Under the pieces are notes generated by a model, which had not been told where the DNA came from, ran no database searches, and saw nothing but the letters and a program-made list of their open reading frames with translations. Made by a program: the position numbers and the translations under genes. Below, piece after piece: positions 1 to 8,389 of a stretch of 14,496 nucleotides of DNA (the stretch's first letter is position 1; every line of letters starts with the position of its first letter). Origin of the DNA: Acephala macrosclerotiorum (Eukaryota; Ascomycota; Leotiomycetes; Helotiales; Mollisiaceae); the NCBI GenBank assembly GCA_014904845.1, contig MU119884.1, forward strand, positions 1 through 14,496, given 5' to 3'.

Positions 1-1239
1 TAGCGTGAGCTGATCGTATCCAGAAAAGAAGTCTATCAAGGAAGCGCAAAAGCATCCGGCAAACTCCTCAGAAAATTCATCCACGGAAGGGGGTATATTG
101 GCGTCTCTCAAGGTAACCGAGTTCATCTTCATGGCCGCGTTGATCAATCGGTAAGTCCCAGCGGCCTTCTTCGCGACCAGAAACCATGGGTTCCGATAAG
201 GGCCATCGCTCTTTTCGAGCACTCCGCGATCGAGTCGTTCTTGAAGCATCTTTGCTACAACCGGGAACAAGGCCTTGGGGCAGTGGAAGCTCTTTTCTTG
301 CCACGCCGTGTACTGAATTGTCTTAATGCGAACAGGCGGACTGACATCTTCATGGATCTTGGAGACCTCTTTCCAGTCAAATGCTATTGCCCCTTCACGA
401 TTGAGCATCATTTCATCGAACATTTCCCTTTCAGATTCCCATAGCCAGTCCCCGACAAGCAGAGATGTTAGTCGCTCAAAAGTAAACCGTGATCCTTTTA
501 GTATCGAGACAATCCGCGGCAGCAAGTATCTTGCATACTTCCCAGTGTGCTCTTGAGGTGTTTCTCGCGCCTTGGATCGTTCGAACCAGTCCTTCCGTCC
601 TCCAGGAACCTCCCCAGTTCCGTCGGTTAAGTCGACAAATCGTACCTTTCTGGACTTGGGTTTATATGCCGTGTTGACGTCTATATTGAATGGTCCCAGG
701 TTGGGATTGTCCAGCGACAAGGCTATTCTCTCCATTCGAATCTCTCCCTCGCTTCCATGCTCGAAAATCCTCCGACTTCGTTCTTCTTCAGTGGGGTAAA
801 GTGACTGGCGCTCCGCACCGTTCTCCAGATATTCTCCCATGACGTCCACGTCTGGAAACAGCAATGCCATTGCAGAAAGATACTCTTTCGCTTCCTCGTC
901 GGAAACCCCCTCATTCAAAATCTCGTTTGCTTTCTCTCTGTCAAAAGAAAGAAACGTCTCATAGAAAATCGAAAGGAATAATCTCGCTTCTTGTGTTGTT
1001 TCATTTGTGTCTCTCTCTGAACTAGTAGCGCCTGCCTCAATCGTGCTTGTCCTGCATGAAGTGATATTAAAAGTGTTTGGTGAAGAATCAGGAATAGAAG
1101 GAAATTCGTTAGGGTGTGAGGACCGTCCGCGAGCTCTAGCGCTGTGCTGTCCTCCAACAGCACCAGCACTTAGTTTCCCGCGTTGTATTCTTCCTCCGAT
1201 GCCTCTTCGACCCGAGGGTACATGCGGACATGGCGGTTT
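1..1239 (-). CDS. pol: Pol polyprotein, N-terminal part: linker and reverse transcriptase (truncated by window edge)
   Basis: This frame has no stop for 413 codons, from just after a TAG at 1242-1240 to the window edge. It lacks a sensible start codon and is in the -1 register relative to gag-protease, so it is presumably made by frameshifting at 1179-1173. The first ~130 residues are low-complexity linker. A poorly conserved region follows, then a clear Ty3/gypsy reverse transcriptase: LQERLDRGVLEKSDGPYRNP (about 190-249), PWFLVAKK (166-189) and YRLIN, then NIPPSVDEFSEEFAG. At the left edge is SLIDFFSGYDQ, the motif A region, whose catalytic Asp codon is at 33-31. The YxDD box, RNase H and integrase lie outside the window. 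Fungal gypsy Pol shares the PWFLV/YRLIN/FSEEF pattern. Family assignment is firm; whether the frame is still expressed is not known. Confidence 0.88.
1138..1170 (-). promoter_or_regulatory. Candidate frameshift-stimulating hairpin in gag-pol mRNA
   Basis: On the minus strand, positions 1170-1165 (AGTGCT) pair with 1143-1138 (AGCGCT, one G-U). Positions 1163-1157 (GTGCTGT) pair perfectly with 1150-1144 (ACAGCAC). A single bulged G (1164) separates the two helices, and the loop is six bases (TGGAGG). The outer helix starts 2 nt after the slippery heptamer; the inner helix starts 9 nt after it. Loop bases GAGG could also pair with CCTC at 1121-1118, which would make a pseudoknot. The pairing is directly visible; its function is inferred from its position. 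Confidence 0.6.
1173..1179 (-). promoter_or_regulatory. -1 ribosomal frameshift slippery site GGGAAAC
   Basis: The minus strand reads G GGA AAC in the gag-protease register, which fits the X XXY YYZ rule. It is followed immediately by the gag-frame TAA (1172-1170). The -1 register it would enter is exactly the open pol frame (GGG AAA CTA AGT). The same heptamer is a known frameshift site in several retroviruses. A stem-loop lies just downstream. Confidence 0.75.
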
Positions 1240-1316
1240 CTAGTGGCTTGGCGCAAGTAGATTTTCAAGAGAGGAACAATCATAACCGTACAAATAGAGC
1301 TGGGATCTTTGGGGTC

Positions 1317-1319
1317 TCA
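1317..1319 (-). other. In-frame TGA in gag-protease, 146 nt before the frame's natural stop
   Basis: The codon order is TTT TGA GAC CCC, after which the frame remains open to TAA 1172-1170. A single transition (CGA to TGA, or TGG to TGA) explains it, and both are RIP or deamination-type changes. It lies upstream of the frameshift site, so ribosomes would need readthrough to reach pol. Confidence 0.8.
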
Positions 1320-3248
1320 AAACACGCCATCCCACGAACCATCATCTCTGTATTCAATTTGCATCTTCATTGCAGCGACGAATGGTTGTCCCAAAAGGAT
1401 CTTCTTTGCACTGTCTACAAGGAAGAAAGGGATCTCACATCCGACTCCGTGCTCAATCTCTACTTTCATGACCGCTACTCCGGCGAATCCGAAGTTCTGT
1501 CCAGTAGCAGTAGACAGCTGGAAATCTTCGACGTTTGCAATGGCACTGCCGAGGTCTCGAGCTATGTGCGTGGGAGCAATGCAGCACTCCGCCCCAGTAT
1601 CCAGCATTCCGCATTCTCCGCTCGAACCAATTGGTCCAGACAGGTTGAAGTGTAGCTTAGGAGCAACGACAATATGCCTTCTTTTAATCAGTGACGAGAA
1701 ATCGGCCCCCACGAGGTTAGCTCCGAGTATCACAGGGTTCCCAGTGACAGAAGCAGGCTGACTCGTCCCTTCAGACATCCTGTGGAGGCTCTGAGAAAGC
1801 TGTTTCATAGGATCAACGGCTCCTAGCATTTCTCTTGCCACAGCGGCCCCAGCATCCATCAGAGTCAAGTAGTGAGCGTTGTCTCTTCGCCATTGATTAG
1901 CAATCACTGCAGCAGGGTTCGGTGTTTTCAAGGCATCAGTGATCATTTTCATTCCCTTTTGAATTCTTGGGAGCGACACTGTACTCTTAGGGAGTCTTCG
2001 CGGTGGGGCTTCGTCAGCAGAGTCATCACTTCTAGCGCCGGACTGTTGTCTCAAGGTCTCATCTTCCGATTGATCCACGTCCATTTCCTCTCGTTCTTCG
2101 TTCTGAGCGCCTTGTGAGGTTTGTCGTTGCGATCCGGCCCTTGGGTACTTTTCTTCTGCTCTTGCTCTTCGCCGAAGGTTTTCTCGTGCGCTTTGAATTT
2201 TGCTCCTCGACTTGCTCGTCGTTACCGTGTTTGCCGTTACCGTATTTACCGGCAATTTTTCGTAGAACTCATCAATGGTCGCTCCACTAAGGCTTTGGAC
2301 GTTGACATTGTTGCCGTTGAAGGTGTACAACGATGGGTCCGATCCTCTCAAGATTTCTCTGTTGGCGCTAGCCTTACTCCTTTCTTGAGCAGCAAGCTGA
2401 ACAGATTCCTGGATTCTCTGTGCATTCCCAGGGCGTTTGTCGAGATCGTAGTCAAAGGGTCCTCCAGCTACCTGTCCTATAATCTGATCATACCAGCGTC
2501 GATTGTTCCTAAGCGTAAACGGTCGCGAAGGTCGGTCACGGCTCCAGGAACCATAACACCATTGACCGTTCTCCCGATGGCAACACCCACGGTTGACTAG
2601 CTCATCCATAAGTGGGCAGCGGTCCACGAAAAAGTGATCAACGAAGGGATCGACTTCTCCGTTCTTTGTTCGCCCGAAACACCCGAAGCAGTATCGCTCG
2701 CCCTGCTGATCGTTGTATGCAGCGTTGGCCTCTACTGCATTCCCTTGAACGGTCGGCGGCATGCCTTGCGAGGGCCCAGCCGACGTTGAACCATATGAAG
2801 CTCCATGTCCGCCTCCTCCCATGTTGCTGTATCCCCCTCGTCCTCGGCTAAAACTCCCTCCTCGTCCATATCCTCGTGAAGGAGCAAACTGGTTCTGATT
2901 CTGGTTTATGGAGGCTATAACGCTGTCCAGCTTTTGAGACATCTCCGCAGTGTTGGCGTCTAGAGCGGTTTTCAGATCGTTGAATGACACGGAGGAGAGA
3001 GAGAGCTTTTCCAGTTCTTTGGCGAGATTGTCCATTTGGATTGAGGGTTTTGATACGAATATTTGCCGAGTTCTCTGGGTCTGGGTAGTACGTGGGACCG
3101 AAGATTGAGGTTCGACATGGGTTTTCTCAGCGGTTGCGTACATCCTTCGCTGAATCTCTTCCATGAGTGGCTCGGGTGGGACAGGGAGTAGCAAATCATT
3201 GGCTGCATTTGGAATCATTCTTTGCACTACGGTATTCAAATGTTCTTG
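1317..3248 (-). CDS. Gag-protease, C-terminal segment: nucleocapsid and retropepsin
   Basis: This is the second open segment of one gag-protease frame. It lies in the same register as 4097-3249 and is separated from it by a single TGA. Numbering from the first possible (TTG) start at 3239: a short helical or coiled segment (about 67-110), an RGG/Gly-rich stretch (about 122-146), a zinc-knuckle variant with C184, C187, H202 and C208, an acidic Glu/Asp/Ser-rich linker (about 375-415), and a retropepsin-like domain with DTG at 547-549 and the second motif ILLG near 614-617. It ends at TGA 1319-1317. The same frame continues past that TGA for 48 more codons (DPKDPSSICTVMIVP onward) to the TAA after the slippery site, so the TGA looks like a lesion rather than the natural end. 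The RGG and zinc motifs suggest RNA packaging; the protease would cleave the polyprotein. Confidence 0.85.
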   Translation of the reverse strand, partial: QEHLNTVVQRMIPNAANDLLLPVPPEPLMEEIQRRMYATAEKTHVEPQSSVPRTTQTQRTRQIFVSKPSIQMDNLAKELEKLSLSSVSFNDLKTALDANTAEMSQKLDSVIASINQNQNQFAPSRGYGRGGSFSRGRGGYSNMGGGGHGASYGSTSAGPSQGMPPTVQGNAVEANAAYNDQQGERYCFGCFGRTKNGEVDPFVDHFFVDRCPLMDELVNRGCCHRENGQWCYGSWSRDRPSRPFTLRNNRRWYDQIIGQVAGGPFDYDLDKRPGNAQRIQESVQLAAQERSKASANREILRGSDPSLYTFNGNNVNVQSLSGATIDEFYEKLPVNTVTANTVTTSKSRSKIQSARENLRRRARAEEKYPRAGSQRQTSQGAQNEEREEMDVDQSEDETLRQQSGARSDDSADEAPPRRLPKSTVSLPRIQKGMKMITDALKTPNPAAVIANQWRRDNAHYLTLMDAGAAVAREMLGAVDPMKQLSQSLHRMSEGTSQPASVTGNPVILGANLVGADFSSLIKRRHIVVAPKLHFNLSGPIGSSGECGMLDTGAECCIAPTHIARDLGSAIANVEDFQLSTATGQNFGFAGVAVMKVEIEHGVGCEIPFFLVDSAKKILLGQPFVAAMKMQIEYRDDGSWDGVF

Positions 3249-3251
3249 TCA
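3249..3251 (-). other. In-frame TGA between capsid and nucleocapsid of Gag
   Basis: The minus strand reads GTT TGA CAA GAA CAT TTG, and the flanking segments share one register. There is no good ATG just downstream, so this is more likely an internal stop in one polyprotein than a true gene boundary. CGA to TGA or TGG to TGA would account for it. Programmed readthrough is the alternative. Confidence 0.75.
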
Positions 3252-4097
3252 AACTTTCGAGTATTTTGGGTCGTTAATTTCGTTGTATCGCCGCTTCTTC
3301 TCCTCATACTTATATGCGGCAACCGCTTTCTCGTACATCTTGTCGTAGTTGTGAGTGGATATTTCTATCGACTCGTAGTCGGTTTCCCTAAAGATCCGTT
3401 CTTTAACATGCATCGGGAGTCCCCTTATAAACTCGCGTCCCTGATGTTGTTTGTCCAGTTTGTTCCGTTTGATCAATTCCTTGAATACCCGATCGAACAA
3501 GTCCACGTACGTCTTTATCGCCAAAAGACCCCTCGTGGATTGGTCGATGATCCTATACAGAAACTCTATGCTCACTCGATAGTGCTCCCAGTCGTGTTCG
3601 CGAAATTCCTTCTTTAGAGCGTCGTAAAGCTCTTTTTCCAAGTAGTTTTCGGTGCTGTACTCTGGCATAGACCGGATTTGCTTTTTGTAAATCGAGCTGA
3701 TATATCGCAAAAGCTGTATCCTCTTGGTTTCTGGGGTAACTCTGTAGTCTTCGCACATGTCGTCGTATTGTTCCAGAAAAGCCGTAACATTGTCTCCCTT
3801 GAACCAAGGTGCTCCAAGGGCTCCAAGGAGAGGCATTTGTAGCCCTGGTACGAGCACGTACTTCTCGGAGTCTTGCATTTTTGAGGGACTGTCTTCGCTG
3901 TCCGTAGAAGATTTCCTAGAAGGGGTCGATGGCGTGGCTAGAGTGAGAGTGTTTCCTGCCGGGGAGAGTGAACTTTGGCGCGAATGACTTACTGATCCTA
4001 GTCTTTGAACTGAGAATTGGTTTGGTGATCCAGGAGTGCGAGTTTTCGGGCTGCTGTCTCCAAGTGAGATTCGTTTTGAGGATTGGTTTCTACTCAT
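3249..4097 (-). CDS. gag: Gag, N-terminal segment: capsid-like protein (282 aa)
   Basis: ATG at 4097-4095 opens a 282-codon frame. Residues 1-75 are Ser/Thr/Pro-rich and probably disordered. A capsid-like helical region starts at about residue 80, with the pattern PWFKGDNVTAFLEQYDDMC (97-115), typical of fungal Ty3/gypsy Gag (F.G.NV..FL..Y...C). Residues 120-270 are rich in Lys, Glu, Tyr and Leu and probably alpha-helical. Gag would assemble the cytoplasmic virus-like particle. The frame stops at TGA 3251-3249 but continues in register into the nucleocapsid-protease segment, so the intact product was probably a single Gag-protease chain of about 975 residues. The start is the first ATG after the leader and is the best choice seen. 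Confidence 0.85.
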   Translation of the reverse strand: MSRNQSSKRISLGDSSPKTRTPGSPNQFSVQRLGSVSHSRQSSLSPAGNTLTLATPSTPSRKSSTDSEDSPSKMQDSEKYVLVPGLQMPLLGALGAPWFKGDNVTAFLEQYDDMCEDYRVTPETKRIQLLRYISSIYKKQIRSMPEYSTENYLEKELYDALKKEFREHDWEHYRVSIEFLYRIIDQSTRGLLAIKTYVDLFDRVFKELIKRNKLDKQHQGREFIRGLPMHVKERIFRETDYESIEISTHNYDKMYEKAVAAYKYEEKKRRYNEINDPKYSKV

Positions 4098-4278
4098 ATC
4101 GTCTTCTCGTGGGATCCCTTTTGTTCCAGTCCTTGCCCGAAACTTCGCTCGCCTGTTCGTCCTAATAAAATGTATTCTCTAAACAGGCACTTTCTTAGCC
4201 GGTTTCTCCCGGTTGAAGTCTCCTGTCTCAGTCCTTTCCGTGTTGTTTTCTGAAATCCGAGACTCATTCTAACTCCAC
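4098..4278 (-). other. Element C leader between LTR and gag, with a possible primer-binding site
   Basis: This is the untranslated stretch between the putative LTR end and the gag ATG. A possible tRNA primer-binding site, starting TGGAGTTAGAATG, begins at about 4277 on the minus strand, one base after a GGAACA that could end the LTR. The match to a tRNA 3' end is not verified. No gene is visible here. Confidence 0.35.
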
Positions 4279-4864
4279 TGTTCCAACTTGGAAGCGATCA
4301 CGAGCGATCCGCGAATTGCGACTCCCAAAAGAGTTAAAACTAAGACATAGAACAATGAAGCAATTTCGCTTTTCAACGCCACAATCTCTTTTCTCCTTCG
4401 CACCAAAGCTTTCTCCCTTATATTCCAATTTCCGCTGGGAATAGGGCCAATTGCCGTGAGTGATCGCCGCGAGTTCCTCCTTTTCTTTCCTATATTCGCT
4501 TTAATGCCAGCCATCTCGAGCAATTCAATACGTAATCCTCATAAATCAATGCTTCTCTGCAATTTCGCAATCTCGTAATCAAATCATTTAATCTCGGACA
4601 GTGCAACCAAAACAAGGGGTCCTCGTCAGCTGACTTTCAGCCTCCGATTTCCAGTAGTTTGAGTTTCCCCTTAACAACAATGAAGGACAGAATACACAAA
4701 TCGCACATAAACAGTTCTCAGCGAGGTCCACTGGGACAACTCACTTCCCGGCGTCGCTTTACCAATGTAGAAGGGCAATGGAGCACAAAGCAAAAAGGCC
4801 CAACCGTAGGTCAGTTCGTCTTAGCCAGTGGACTAGACTCATCCGAAGTAATCCGTAATCCGTA

Positions 4865-4880
4865 AATCAATCAATCAATC
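4865..4880. repeat. (AATC)4 microsatellite inside the LTR of element C
   Basis: Four perfect AATC units are followed by a diverged AGTCAG. In the RIP-degraded relative (about 7969-7990) the same place reads as repeated AATT, as C-to-T conversion predicts. Confidence 0.7.
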
Positions 4881-4950
4881 AGTCAGAGTAGAAGTAGAAA
4901 GGGTTGTTGATTAGTCTATAGTAAGCGAAAGCTCCTTATGTACTAGAAGA

Positions 4951-4956
4951 CACGTG
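4951..4956. promoter_or_regulatory. CACGTG palindrome (E-box-like) in the LTR
   Basis: This perfect CACGTG lies 68-73 bases inside the LTR's outer edge, in the presumed U3. CACGTG is the canonical site for bHLH factors in fungi. The degraded copy retains ACGTG at the equivalent place (7900-7904). A regulatory role is inference only. Confidence 0.25.
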
Positions 4957-5023
4957 ACCAGTACTGCCCTCGAAACTAGCTATTTACAAGGATTTTGAAG
5001 GGAGAGTATATAGCCCCACCACA

Positions 5024-7831
5024 CTATAAATAATATCGATCTACGTTTAATTGCGTTTAATATAATTAATAAAAAATCGTATAACGATTTACGTATACGA
5101 AAATTATTATTTAATATCAGATTAATTTCATCGTATAATTCGAAATTTTTTAAAAAGAAATTAATTCAACGATATATTTTTATAGATTACATTATTCGAT
5201 TCAATATATTTGTATTTTGATTTACGTTAAATTTTAATAATATTAAAAATTTTATTATTTTTCGTATTATTAAAATAATTTTTTTTTCGTATATTATAAA
5301 ATCTCAACGTAATACGATTTAATTAACGTTCGCAAAAAACAATTTAATTATTATAATATAATATTTTAATATTATTATACGATTTTTTTTTTTTTTAATT
5401 TCTACGTATTAATTTTAAAAAAATAAATATTTTAAAAAATATTATTAATTATTTCAATATTGTAAAAATCAATAATCGAAATATATTTTATTTATACGAT
5501 TTTATATAGATTATTAATAATTCAAATTTTAAAATTTTATTTAAATATATTTTCGCATTTAAAATATTTTACAAAAAAATAATTAATTATATAATTTTAA
5601 TAATTTTCGAAATTATAAATAAAAACGATATTAAATTATATTAATATTTATTTAAAAATATTTTTTAAAATAATAAAAACGATATAAATAATATTTTCAT
5701 AAAATAAATTATATAAAAATTTAATTATTTTTATTACTAGATTCAAATGTATATTTGTATTGATATTTGTACGAAATACGATTTAAAAAAATGCAAATTT
5801 TATTATTTAAAATATTTGATTCCAATTATTGATTTTATTTTTCTTAAGTATATTTTATTTAAAAAATTTAAATAATTAAATAATAATAATATTTATTACA
5901 ATATAAAAACTAATATTATAATATTGTCTCGAAATAATAATTATATTAATAAATATAATTATATTATTTCGATTTATTTATAATCAAATTATAATATCGC
6001 GTTTTTTTCTATTAAAAAAATTAATAAAATACTAATTCAAATATATTATATATTAAATTATTTTATTAAAAACAATATTAAAATATATTATTTAATTTTT
6101 ACAATTATTATATTTAAAGCAATTATTAAAAAATTAATTATTGTAATCAATTTTTTTTAATTTAAAAAATTTACAAATAAAAAATATTCAAACGAGTAAT
6201 TTTATAATAAAAATCTACAATAGATTTTAACGAAAAAAAAATCGAAATTATTATAATATATAATTACTTTTTATAATAATTTACATTTTATATATTTAAT
6301 ATAAAATTTCGATTTTTATAGTTTTATTAAATTCAAATATATATTAAAAATATTATTATAAGATTTTTTATTACTATAAACGATTTAATAAATATAGTAA
6401 AATCTATAGATTAAATTTTTTTTTAATAAATAACGTAATTCAAAAATTTATATTATTTAATACGAAAATTAATAAAATTAATATATATAATTATTATAAA
6501 TACAAAAAATTAAAATTATAAAATTTCTTTTTATACAAATATTTTTATTAAATTAAAATTAATATAATAAAACGAATTAATTTAAAGAATTTTATTTTTT
6601 TCGATTCAAATTATTTTAACGTTTAAACGTAAAAATAATAATATATATTCAAATTTACTAATAAAACTATAAATAACGAATTGTATATTTTCGCAATTTA
6701 TAGTTTTTTATTCGATACTAAAAATCAAAAGAATTGAAAATTCGTTGTAAATACTATAAAAATAAAAAACGATATATATGAATATTTTTTAAAATTTTTT
6801 ATTTTTTGAAATCAATTTTAAAATTTTTTTATTCGATATATTTCAAACGTTATTAAATATTTAAAATTTAAAAATACTAATTTTAATATTTAAAATCAAA
6901 TATTATTAATTTTTTTAGTATATATTTAAATTTTAATTAAAAACTTTCGATATTTATACGTAAATTTAAAAAAAAAAACTAATAAAAATCGCGCGATATA
7001 CAATTTTAAAATTGATCAATAGAAAAAAATTACAATTTTAAATAATATTATTAAATTTTCGATAAATAATCACGATTTTTTTTTAAAAATACTAAATACG
7101 ACTTTTTCGAATTTATATTTCAATTTTTGTAATATAGTTTTTAAAATACTTTAAACGTTTAATAATAATGTAATTTATTTTTAAAAAAAAAATAATTCGA
7201 ATTTAAATATTTTAAATTTAATTTCTAGTATTTTTTTATTACGTAATAAAATCGACGAGTTTTAAAATTATATTTATATAATTAAATAGAAATTTTAATT
7301 TGAATATTATAATAAAATAAAAATTTAAACGTTTTTTGTTTTAAACGATAATAATTTTCAAAATAATAAAAAATTTTAAATTCGAATTTTTATTTAATAA
7401 TAATTAATTTTTATTAAACGTAAAAAACATTTTTAAATTATACGTTAAAATTATATTTATTAATCAAAAGAATTTCTTTAATATAAAATTAAAGTATTTT
7501 TTGATATTTATAATAAAATATTTTTAAAAATTAATTTTAAAAATTTATTAATTAAATAAAAAATAAATTTTTATTATTTTCAATTTATTTTATCGCGTTT
7601 TTAATATTGAACGAAAAATCGATTATAATTTCAAATATATTAAAAATATCGATAAACAATTTTTTATTTACGTAAAAAAACAAAGTAAAATTAAAAAAAC
7701 GTTAATTATTAAATTTTTTTTATTAGAAATAAATATTTTAAAACGTCGATATAAAATTTTTATTTTCGTATTAATAAATTCAATTGTTATATATATTAAA
7801 AATTTTATTATTTACGAAATTTTAAATATAA
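5024..7831. other. AT-rich, RIP-degraded spacer without recognisable genes
   Basis: These 2.8 kb between the LTR edges of elements C and B are almost entirely A and T, with scattered CG dinucleotides and long A or T tracts. No frame stays open for 60 codons on either strand. I found no LTR pair, tRNA or recognisable coding trace by eye. The composition matches the degraded elements on its right, so it is probably older RIP-mutated repeat DNA, but its origin is unknown. Confidence 0.7.
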
Positions 7832-8159
7832 TATAATAAAACTATATATTTTCTTTTTAAAAATCCTTGTAAATAATTAATTTCAAAAGCAATATTAATT
7901 ACGTGTTTTTTAATATATAAAAAGTTTTTATTTATTATAAATTAATTAATAAATTTTTTTATTTTTATTTTAATTAATTAATTAATTAATTTACGAATTA
8001 CAAATTATTTCAAATAAATTTAATTTATTAATTAAAACGAATTAATCTACAATTAAACTTTTTTATTTTATATTTTATTATTTTTTTATATTGATAAAAT
8101 AACGTCGAAAAATAAATTGTTTTAATAAATTTTATTAAAAATTATTTATATGCGATTTG
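7832..8159 (+). mobile_element. Element B, left part: RIP-degraded LTR of the same family as element C
   Basis: Starting TATAATAAAACTATATA at 7832, this segment aligns base for base with the minus strand of C from 5023 (TGTGGTGGGGCTATATA) down to about 4697, with essentially one 1-base indel near the start. Shared landmarks include ATCCTTGTAAATA, ACGTG, and TGCGATTTG at its end. Nearly all differences are C to T or G to A in B. B is therefore a heavily RIP-mutated relative of C in the opposite orientation. It is interrupted at 8159 by element A and resumes at 14290. Confidence 0.88.
8155..8159. repeat. Left target-site duplication ATTTG of element A
   Basis: ATTTG immediately precedes the 5' LTR of A and recurs immediately after the 3' LTR (14290-14294). 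The uninterrupted relative C has a single ATTTG here (minus strand, 4701-4697). Five bases is typical for Ty3/gypsy integrases. Confidence 0.85.
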
Positions 8160-8389
8160 TATTGATTTAATCATATGATTATTTAAATAATCGATTAAAT
8201 AATTCGAATTATAATTTTTATTGTCTTTGATAATAATTATTTTAATATTTATTTTTTAATTTTACGTTTATTTTATTTAATTATATAAATAAATAAATAT
8301 TTTCTCTGAAAAAAAAATAAACAAAATTAAATTATTAATATTAAATTAAAATTTTAATATTTTGTAATTTGTTTTCGAATATATTAATA
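8160..8389 (+). repeat. 5' LTR of element A
   Basis: These 230 bp match 14061-14289. By hand I counted about 18 differences that are C/T or G/A transitions, one clear transversion and one 1-base indel in an A-run. The first 55 bases hold several perfect palindromes (8169-8180, 8178-8191, 8199-8212). The outer edge is set by the target duplication and the inner edge by the end of similarity at 8389/14289. Confidence 0.87.

Larger units (their letters stand above)
1..5023 (-). mobile_element. Element C: Ty3/gypsy LTR retrotransposon, 3' part outside the window
   Basis: Read on the minus strand, this GC-balanced segment contains, in order, a 5' LTR, a leader, a capsid-like Gag, an RGG-rich and zinc-knuckle nucleocapsid region, a DTG aspartic protease, and the start of a reverse transcriptase. 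This is the normal Ty3/gypsy order. The outer edge at 5023 is supported in two ways: base composition changes abruptly there, and the alignment with the degraded relative starting at 7832 begins at the same TGTGG LTR terminus. RNase H, integrase and the 3' LTR would lie left of position 1. Two in-frame TGA codons make this copy probably non-autonomous, although the rest of its coding sequence is well preserved. Confidence 0.9.
4279..5023 (-). repeat. 5' LTR of element C (inner edge provisional)
   Basis: On the minus strand the LTR begins TGTGGTGGGG at 5023. This edge is fixed by the AT-rich flank and by alignment with the copy at 7832. The inner edge is only a proposal: GGAACA ending at 4279, followed by a TGG-initial primer-site candidate, gives about 745 bp and TGT...ACA ends. 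The 3' LTR is outside the window, so the length cannot be checked. Positions 5023-4495 align along their whole length with degraded element B. An 84-codon minus-strand ORF (4523-4269) lies inside it and has no recognisable product. Confidence 0.65.

Noticed and set aside
77..1169. Minus-strand short frames (77-304, 723-914, 915-1169)
   Set aside because: They are out of register with the continuous 413-codon pol frame that carries the RT motifs, so they are shadows of it.
1230..2600. Plus-strand open frames of about 140-160 codons (1230-1655, 1309-1761, 2121-2600)
   Set aside because: They run antisense to the gag-protease frame, whose motifs are clear (DTG, zinc knuckle). They show no recognisable domain and overlap each other in different registers.
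1317..3251. TGA read as tryptophan by a variant genetic code
   Set aside because: The same frame uses TGG for Trp (for example just before 1317), the 413-codon pol frame has no in-frame TGA, and the sequence is a nuclear retrotransposon. Lesion or readthrough is simpler.
7972..7992. An (AATT)n microsatellite at the left part of element B
   Set aside because: It aligns with the (AATC)n repeat of element C (4865-4880) after C-to-T change, so it is a derived copy rather than an independent feature.
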